NCBI GenBank assembly: GCA_050116575.1
Contig: JASFOJ010000129.1
Coordinates: 1 to 13,971 of the forward strand
Reading direction: 5' to 3'
Source of the DNA: JAKEGK01 sp050116575
Lineage (GTDB): Bacteria; Pseudomonadota; Gammaproteobacteria; SZUA-152
Length of the DNA stretch: 13,971 nt
Shown here in pieces: positions 13,008-13,971 of the stretch; the stretch's first letter is position 1, and the number at the start of each line of letters is the position of its first letter. Below the pieces are notes generated by a model. It saw only the letters and a list, made by a program, of their open reading frames with translations, had not been told where the DNA came from and ran no database searches. Position numbers and translations under genes: made by a program.

Positions 13008-13971
13008 ATGAAGGGCATCGACGAGATCGTATCTGGCGGTACTATTAGCAGGTCTAGCCGCAGCAGGTCTAGCCGGTTTGCCGGCGGCCATGTTACAGAG
13101 CTGGTTGGGGCAGGATTGTTGTTTTCGCTTTTAATGCTGCTGTCGGGATGCGGTGGAGAAGATGCGTTTTCCGGAAGCACAACCAACTCAGGCAGTACCA
13201 GCACAACGACAACCACTAATCCTACAACAGGCGCGTCGGTTTCCAGTATTCAGTTGTTAACCAGTTCACCGTCGTTGGGCTCCAGTCCCACCGACAGCGT
13301 AGATATTAGTGCCATTGTCAAAGACACCAACAATAACCTGATGGATGGCGTCGACGTGGTATTCAGTTCCAACGGTGGGGATCTCACCGTGACACAGGGA
13401 AAAACGTCTTCATCCGGTGTAGCCACCGCGAACCTGACAACAGCCAGTGATCCCACGAATAGAACTATTACGGTTAACGCCGTGACCGGAAATGTCAGCA
13501 ATTCCATTGCTATCGACGTTACCGGTACAACGCTTTCTATCAGTGGCGCGACATCGCTGGTATTTAATGACACAACTACACTGACCGTTACTGCAAAGGA
13601 TTCAGACGGTCAGGGATTGATAAATCAGAATCTGTCAATATCTTCAGCGAACGGTAACACCTTGAGCGCGGCGACCATTACCACAGGTACCGGCGGACAA
13701 GCCACGGTGGACATTACCGGCAATCAAGGTGGTACGGACACTATTACGGTGACCGGTCTGGGTACCAGTGCCACGTATGACATTAATGTTTCCAGTGACC
13801 AGTTTACCTTTACTGCTCCCGCCACCGCGGATTTGCTCAATCTGGATATCGGTGTTTCCCACACGGTTACTGTTAATTGGAGTGCCAACAGCTTACCGCA
13901 GGCGGGGCAAAACGTAACGTTTTCCACGACGCGCGGTGCTATCTCGCCGTCAAACACGGTTGTTACCGATG
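13008..13971 (+). CDS. Ig-like-repeat surface lipoprotein (Big_1/invasin-type), 3' partial
   Basis: The frame opens at ATG 13008, preceded by AAGGTAGG, and runs without a stop to the right edge (321 codons seen). After a long polar, Arg/Ser-rich N-terminus (1-34) comes a hydrophobic run and a lipobox LLSGC with the lipid-attachment Cys48, so it should be exported and lipidated. Residues 50-77 are a Ser/Thr-rich low-complexity linker. From about 78 there are beta-sandwich repeats of the bacterial Ig type: repeat one about 78-170 (DISAIVKDTNNNLMDGVDVVFSS, in outline), repeat two about 172-260 (LTVTAKDSDGQGLINQNLSI), and a third begins near 262. The pattern 'V.D..G..L.g..V.fs...G.....t...G.a...l' is typical of Big_1 domains in adhesins and surface lipoproteins. 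It is likely an outer-membrane or cell-surface protein; the specific partner is unknown. Confidence 0.88.
   Translation, partial: MKGIDEIVSGGTISRSSRSRSSRFAGGHVTELVGAGLLFSLLMLLSGCGGEDAFSGSTTNSGSTSTTTTTNPTTGASVSSIQLLTSSPSLGSSPTDSVDISAIVKDTNNNLMDGVDVVFSSNGGDLTVTQGKTSSSGVATANLTTASDPTNRTITVNAVTGNVSNSIAIDVTGTTLSISGATSLVFNDTTTLTVTAKDSDGQGLINQNLSISSANGNTLSAATITTGTGGQATVDITGNQGGTDTITVTGLGTSATYDINVSSDQFTFTAPATADLLNLDIGVSHTVTVNWSANSLPQAGQNVTFSTTRGAISPSNTVVTD
13047..13075 (+). repeat. 15-bp tandem duplication in the lipoprotein N-terminus
   Basis: AGCAGGTCTAGCCG occurs at 13047-13060 and again at 13062-13075, a period of 15 bases, coding two copies of SRSSR. It lengthens the positively charged part of the signal peptide and stays in frame, so copy-number change would not break the gene. 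Confidence 0.75.

Overview
This is a chromosomal stretch of about 14 kb that most likely comes from a free-living gammaproteobacterium. The evidence is a set of housekeeping genes typical of that class (argG, a Ni-type gloA, and nth paired with a DUF1841 gene), a three-PAS GGDEF/EAL signalling protein, and a copper-type MNIO RiPP operon. Base composition is mixed, near 50% GC, with AT-rich intergenic regions. I see no transposase, integrase, tRNA, rRNA or CRISPR array. Both window ends cut through genes.

Layout, left to right. Plus strand 1-7922: the 3' part of a flavin disulfide oxidoreductase, a terminator, a leader with two competing hairpins, a stand-alone cyclic-nucleotide-binding-domain protein, argG, a PAS-PAS-PAS-GGDEF-EAL protein with a degenerate GGDEF half and an intact EAL half, an unusual single-chain ECF sigma / anti-sigma / membrane-anchor fusion, and gloA. 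Minus strand 12072-8039: nth with a DUF1841 gene, then a four-gene operon hvfA-hvfB-hvfC-hvfX. Plus strand 13008-end: the start of a large Ig-repeat lipoprotein.

The main biological system is the minus-strand operon 10763-8039. It encodes an exported peptide with three near-identical copies of a twelve-residue, two-cysteine motif (KDGSCGESKCGD). The other genes are a DUF692 multinuclear iron oxidase (MNIO), its DUF2063 partner and a DoxX-like membrane protein. This is the layout of the HvfA/bufferin class of modified copper-binding peptides. The peptide would be matured on its cysteines in the cytoplasm, exported by its signal peptide, and would bind metal in the periplasm.

Two further items deserve attention. 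One is the sigma/anti-sigma fusion at 6250-7491, a transcription factor apparently tethered to the membrane with a non-cytoplasmic sensor domain. The other is the 935-base gene-free region 12073-13007, which holds three perfect DnaA boxes, two of them forming a 10-bp inverted repeat, plus a strongly AT-rich segment. That looks like an origin or a DnaA-titration/regulatory locus, although dnaA itself is not in the window. All assignments come from reading motifs; no database search was run.
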